From Ceratopteris richardii (taxonomy: Eukaryota > Streptophyta > Polypodiopsida > Polypodiales > Pteridaceae), in the NCBI GenBank assembly GCA_020310875.1, contig CM035435.1, positions 63,679,336-63,743,335 of the forward strand: a DNA stretch of 64,000 bases, written 5' to 3'. A program made the translations under genes and the position numbers. Shown here piece by piece: positions 58,528-64,000 of the stretch. The stretch's first letter is position 1, and each line of letters opens with the position of its first letter. The notes under the pieces were generated by a model that ran no database searches, was not told the DNA's origin, and saw nothing but the letters and a program-made list of their open reading frames with translations.

Positions 58528-59669
58528 TTAAACTATTCAATTCCCAAGGGTTCATAAATGAAACCCAAGAGTTCTCTAAAGGTTTCCCAAGGTTTGTCTA
58601 GGAAACCCAAGGGTCTTAACCCTTGGAACCCATGCAATTAACCCTTGATGGGGAGTTTTAATCTCCAAAAGAACAAGATACTCTTTAATTTAGAGCACCT
58701 CTATATCAAGAGTAACTCAAAACATTCACTATTTTGGAGGCTCAATGAAAATTTTGGATAAACTGTGAAGAAGAAGACTCTACAGAAAGTCTGCTCCACA
58801 TAACTCTCTCATTGACTTATCAAATGTGTAAAGTTTTTTATAAAACTTTGCACAAGATGTCCCCTATAGCTTGCTCACCTCCTCCAAGTTAAATCATTCC
58901 AAAAGACTCAATAGATCTTGAGAAATGATCTTAACAAGTCATCTATGTCTAAAACTGTTCTTCTCAAAAGTCCATTCAGACACCTGTAACTTCTAACAAT
59001 TGGTTCTCTCAATCTAGAACCCATTTATGCAAATGTTTTTAGCCAAAGGTATCTTACCTTCCAACTTAAAGAATGAGTGCTTGCTTGCTCAAAACTTTAC
59101 ATTGTGGAAGGAGAATTGACCAAAACATTAGCATCAAATTTTGCGCCACTTGCAACTTCTTTATTTTTCACTTACACATACAAATGTTCCTACACTCAAT
59201 TCTCTCAGCCTGATCACAATTAGAAGCTGAAACTTTGTACAGAGGTCAAGCAACTATATACTTAGACTTGTACAAAAGCATTTCACAAAAGATTCAACAC
59301 AAAAGGAGAATACTCAGAAAGATCGGGCACAATATTTTTCCATTTCTGAGAAATTTACATCTGAGTAATGAGAGAGATTCTACTCACTTCTAAAAATGTC
59401 TAATGACATCTAATTCTCCTCAAAACTTATTCTAACACATTCTCTCTTTTTTGCCCCAACATTTTCTTTGTATATATAGGAAAATATTTACAAGCTCATG
59501 ACCATACAAAAGTATATGATGAACTGACTCTAAATTAATGTACATATGTATACACATCTTCATCTTCTGGATATGCACTTCCTTCATGCTTCATTACTTG
59601 ATCTTTCCTTCAATCCTTAACTTCAAAACCTTCATCAAAACTTCAATTGTTGATTGCCCTACACCAACA

Positions 59670-60590
59670 ACCCTAATTATACAAAAATGGTTGGTGCATT
59701 GGTGAACCCAAATGGCATCGCACAAAAGGCATAGATAACCCACTTAGTGGTAAAAGTTGTCTCGCATTGGTCTTCTGAGGCTATTAGTACTTGATTGTAG
59801 CCTTCAGATCGATCAAGGAATTTATAAAATTCCTTGCTAGCAACTCTCTCAATGGTCACTCTATATGACCATCAACCATCTAGAGCTTCATTCTTGTGGG
59901 TCTCAAGGTTAGTTTGCCCCACCTCATAAGGATGTGGTAGAAATGGCAACACTTGTGCCTAAATCTATGATTGTCTTGCTAGTGTAACCGTTGTGGGCTA
60001 TGGGAAGATAGGTATTACATTCTTCACCTTTTTTCACATCTACTATCTTATCTTTAGAGATCTCTTGCACATTTTCTTTGGAACCTATTTTGATATGTGT
60101 GGAGCCAAGTTCTAGAACTTGATTCACCACATGTTTCCATAACTCTAGATTGACCTTTAATACCTCTTTTGATGTGAGATGACCCTATACATTAGCATTT
60201 CTTAGAGCATCCTTGTTTCTAGGTATAATTAAGTCTTGGTTTCTAACTAACATGGTGGGTGCTCTCATCTAAAATGATTTAGGTTCCCATGGTCCAATGA
60301 ATTGGGCAATTTGTGTAAGGAGTTAGACTCAAAAGTCTAAACCTTCTTCTTATTGATGTTTTATTTGATCTTCATATAGAGAGGGGATTGCTTCGGATAT
60401 TGGTCATGTAAGTCATCTATTTCTTGAATGGGTGGGGGGTTCCCTTGTTCCTTGGCCTATTTTTCTTCGTAGTTTTCCTATAAGAATGCTTGTGAGTACT
60501 TCTTGATGCTTAGTTGAGTTGGAAGCATCAGCTTCTTTGTGATAAAAACTTCCTTTCTTGTTTTGAATGAAAGCAGCATTTTGTGGGGCT
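59670..60590 (-). mobile_element. Gypsy relic G (gag/protease and reverse transcriptase pieces)
   Basis: The minus strand at 59677-59859 reads ASKEFYKFLDRSEGYNQVLI, then EDQCETTFTTKW and MPFGFTNAPTIF, the Ty3/gypsy reverse-transcriptase palm. At 59924-60130 NTYLPIAHNGYTSKTIIDLG resembles the aspartic protease region. A proline-rich gag-like end lies near 60430. Flanked by F on the left and C7 on the right. Old, with many breaks. Confidence 0.7.
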
Positions 60591-60825
60591 TGTTGGGGTT
60601 CCAAGACTACCGAAGCACAAGGAAAACACAAGGAAGAAGAAGAAGAAGCTTGGAGCACAACACAATGCTGAATGTATTACCAAGTGAATCTACAAATATG
60701 AATGAGCTATTAGAGTTATAGGTGTATATACAAGCAAGGGGAGAAAATCTCCTAAAGAGAGTGAAAAAATTGCCCATGATGTTCCTAAGTGTGTTTACAC
60801 ACATCACTACCAAAATATGTCAACA
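60591..60825 (-). repeat. C7 3' LTR
   Basis: About 235 bp, recognisable by the AAGAAGAAGAAGAAGCTTGG tract, the TATATACAAGC block and ATGTCAACA before AATCCCCCC. Confidence 0.8.
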
Positions 60826-63568
60826 AATCCCCCCTCGGTGTGATGTGGTGAACAAGGAGCTAGCACTCATGTATAAAGAAGTACCAAGATATGTGGAAAG
60901 AGAAAAATCCACAAAAGGAAGTAAACCCAAAGCTTTGTAGAAAGCTTCAGACTTCTCCCTAGCCAGAGCCTTTGAGAAAAGATTTGCAATGTTATCCTCT
61001 AGGTACACAAGAAAAACTGATATCTCTAGTAGAGAACCTCTTCCTAACATAATGATAGTGCACCTCAATATGCTTAGCATGGAACACAAAATTCCTCCCA
61101 TCTACCAATGTGCTCTGACAATCAGTATCTAAAATTTTCCCTATAATCAGCCTCAAAAGTAGAAATGGCCATAGTAGGTTGCTTCTTGCTCAACAAAAAT
61201 ATGTATGAACTACTAAGCATGAAGCAAAAACCACTAGAGGTTACATGAGTGTCATAGCAACGAGCTGATTTTGAGTCACAAAAGCATGTAAATCTAGCAA
61301 TAATCATCCCCAGTTTGGATAAAACAATCCAAGTAGTAGAGTACCACTCGAGTAGGGAAAGATGCACTTAACTTCCTACCGATGCTTGACACCTAGGCAA
61401 TGCATGAATTTGCTCATCTAAGAAACAACAAACTAAATATCATACTGAGTTACACACAAGTAAATAAAGAATCAAACAGCCTAGTGATAGAGAACAACAT
61501 CAAATGCATCTCGAGCATAATGAAGGCTCAATCATAAACATGTTTCCAAGGGAGTGGCAATAGGTTTGCAATCTTCAAGGAAAAAACACTACAATAATGT
61601 GTCAATATATTTTATTTTACACAAAATTATTCCTCCATAAAGGTGCATAGCTTAATGCCCAAATAATTATGCAAATGCCCCAAATATGACATCTCAAAAG
61701 AGGCATGCAAATCAGCCTTAAATTCAGAAATATGTTTCTCATTAGGACCGATGAGCTTCATATCATTAACATAAATAATAATGATCAGAACTACATCATC
61801 TACATGCTCAGTATAAAGTTTCTCTTAGTTGGACTTTTCTCAAAACCATGTGCTATCAAGTAGACATCTATTTTCTCATGCCAAGCATGTGGTCTTGATT
61901 CAACCATCTAAATGCCTTTTTTCAACCTATGCACTATGTTTTCATGATATTTTTGCACAAAACCAAGGGGCTGAAATACATACACTTCTTCATGTAATTT
62001 ACCATTTAGAAATGCACTTTTAATGCCCAAAGATGTAAATTCCAACCAGTGCACAAATGCCATGAACAATGGTCATTCGGCATGTTGGAGCAAAGGTCTC
62101 ATCAAAATCAATGCCTCTCTCTTGCACATAACTTTTGGCAAGAAGCCTAGCCTTACATCTATCAACTGTTACATTAGGCTTATGTTTTAGATTGTATATC
62201 CATTTAGTGTCAATGGCCATTGTGCCTAGAGGAAAATCATATAAAGACTAAGTACCATTCTTCGTAATAGCATCATATTTTGATTCCAAAGCAGCCATTC
62301 AATATTCTAAATTCAATGCTTCATCAAAAGAAACAAGTTCATTCTCATCATAAATACTAGAAACAACCATTACATAACAATCTGATGTAAAGGAAGCACT
62401 ACGAGAGCCTCAACGAGTATGATATATGAGAGCTGCATCTAATTTTCTCTTTGTCAATCATTGCACCAACCATTTATGCACAGTTTTTGCCTCTTCTATG
62501 TCAACCCTCTCATAAATAAGTGAATAATGTCACCTTGGTACATGAAAGTAAGGGGTGAATTGCATCTTTCACAAAACAAAATCACGACCAATGAGAATGT
62601 GTTTACTCTAAGGATGATGTAGACATTAACCTTTGCTTTCAAAATTGCACCCAACAAAAATACTTTTCACTACTTTATCATCTAGTTTCTGTGTTGTTGT
62701 TCAAACACTAATGCATATGCCAAACAACCAAAGACACATAGATGATCAACTGACGGCTTGTGACCATGCCAGGTCTCCTATGGAGTGATTAATTGTAGTT
62801 CTTTGGTGGGACATCTATTAAGTACATGTTGCATAGATAACAACCTCAAGCTAGAAGTTATGTGATAAACCCTAACTTTCGCCCATACACCTCCCCATCT
62901 CCATGAGAAACCTATTTTTTCTTTTAGCAACTCCATTTTATTGATTTGTATATGGAATTGCAGACTAATGTTTTATCTCATGCTCAACCAGAAATGAATT
63001 AAAATTAGAAGACATGTATCCCCCCCGATAAGAAAGGAGGGTTTCCTATTCACATGCTGACAGATTTTCAGATGCAACCAAAAACTATTTAAAGCACATA
63101 AACACTTCACATCTTGCTTTGAGTGGATACACCCATGCATGCATGGAAAATTCATCAATAAAAGTCATGAAGTATAGTTAGTTTCCAAATGAAGGTGTCT
63201 ACATAGGACCACATACATTACTATGAACAATCCATAATTTATGAAAAACTCTAGTTGAACCATCTTTTGAGAAGGAGGAATATTGCATTTTGTCTTCGCT
63301 AATTCTAAAAATGATAACATTTTTTTCTTGATCCCTTGCATATACATAGCATCTAACAATGTGAAAGAACTTCCATCAGCAATAGTGAAAATGATCTTTC
63401 CAACTTCCATTACAGGAAAAGAGAAGTTGTTCGCACATGTGACAATATTCTCTATAGGGTCAAGCTCAAGTGAAGTGAAGAAATTTTGCTATGAGGTAAT
63501 AAGTTTATTTCCATCATTAACAAAGTATCGAACATCTAATTCTACAATAGACATACATTGCTCATGTG
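60591..63568 (-). mobile_element. Copia C7, partial
   Basis: Minus-strand family C element with 3' LTR 60591-60825, purine tract, RNase H about 60850-61370, reverse transcriptase about 61430-62220, integrase about 62690-63290 and protease-side sequence to 63563. C8 has inserted at its protease start. The rest lies beyond the window, if it survives. More decayed than C4 or C6, with many breaks. Confidence 0.8.
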
Positions 63569-64000
63569 TGTTGGAGATAGATGTCTGCAGAAGCACTCGA
63601 ATAGCACAAGGAAGAAGAAGAAGCTTGGAGCACAACACGCAATACTGAATGTATTACTAGAGAATGTACAAAGATAAGTAGCCCATTAGGGCAATAGGCA
63701 TATATACAAGCCGGGGGAAAAAAACATCCTAAAGAGGGAAAAAAGTGCCTCGGTATTCCTAGAGTGTTCACACACATCACTACCTAAATATATCAACAAA
63801 TCCCCCCTGGGAGTGATGCGATGAACAAGTAGCTGGCACTCATGTATAAGGAAGTGCCAAGCTATGTGGAAATCACTCCACAAAAGGAAGTAAGCCCAAA
63901 GCTTTGCGGAAAGCTTCAAACTTCTCCCTAGGCAGAGCCTTCGTGAGAAGGTCTGCAATGTTCTCCTACATGGGCACATATGCCAAGCTGATCTCCCCAG
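63569..64000 (-). mobile_element. Copia C8, 3' LTR and start of RNase H
   Basis: 3' LTR 63569-63798, purine tract 63799-63807, then the minus-strand RNase H end, which continues past the window edge. It is inserted in C7; the left flank 63564-63568 is ATGTG, and the other duplication lies outside. Confidence 0.85.

Larger units (their letters stand above)
57308..59669 (-). repeat. Element F 5' LTR (2.36 kb)
   Basis: On the minus strand it starts TGTTGGTGTAGGGC and ends CTTTCA beside the primer site. A minus-strand TATA-like CCTATATAG lies at 58158-58166. It also has a GA run at 57358-57378 and two perfect palindromes at 58277-58297 and 58504-58527. No coding sequence. The right neighbour is gypsy G. 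The partner LTR is outside the window or lost. Confidence 0.6.

Overview
The window looks like intergenic DNA from a land plant with a large, repeat-rich, AT-rich genome. Almost everything recognisable is a Ty1/copia or Ty3/gypsy LTR retrotransposon. Most primer-binding sites match the 3' end of plant initiator methionine tRNA (TGGTATCAGAGC). I see no convincing host gene, tRNA, rRNA or CRISPR array. The genus cannot be told from the sequence. All letter names for families are mine.

Left region (1-12,400). It opens with an uncharacterised 313-residue reading frame (342-1283) and an LTR-like promoter region near 2983-3500. A non-autonomous DNA transposon (T1, 1744-2701) sits between them, and a related copy (T2, 9848-10746) lies inside a long LTR further right. 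From about 4015 there is a nest: copia relic D (+) holds copia A2 (+), which holds copia B' (-), whose LTR holds T2.

Middle-left (12,400-26,700). Structurally complete copia C2 (12980-17756, duplication GACAT) sits inside a minus-strand Ty3/gypsy gag relic. Then come unresolved LTR-like DNA, a diffuse degenerate repeat (20752-21300), a plus-strand gypsy reverse transcriptase/RNase H relic (21400-22610), and a minus-strand gypsy integrase relic split by a small LTR element without recognisable genes (E, 24361-26566).

Centre (26,700-47,420). Copia C3 (+) has been entered by C4 (-, duplication ATGCA) and by A1 (-, duplication GCATG). A1 has been entered by B (+, 35616-42361, duplication TAATG). 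LTR divergence estimated by eye falls inward (A1 about 7-8%, B about 4%), in agreement with the nesting order.

Right region (47,420-64,000). A truncated C5 (-) abuts C3 in inverted orientation. F (-) has a 2.36-kb LTR and a non-coding interior that holds C6 (51526-56667, duplication GTTCC). A gypsy relic G follows, then C7 (-), entered by C8 (-), which runs off the window. Family C is the main local coloniser, with seven copies in both orientations. The coding parts interact only as retrotransposon gag-pol modules (gag, protease, integrase, reverse transcriptase, RNase H), and no element here is clearly intact. B looks the best preserved.
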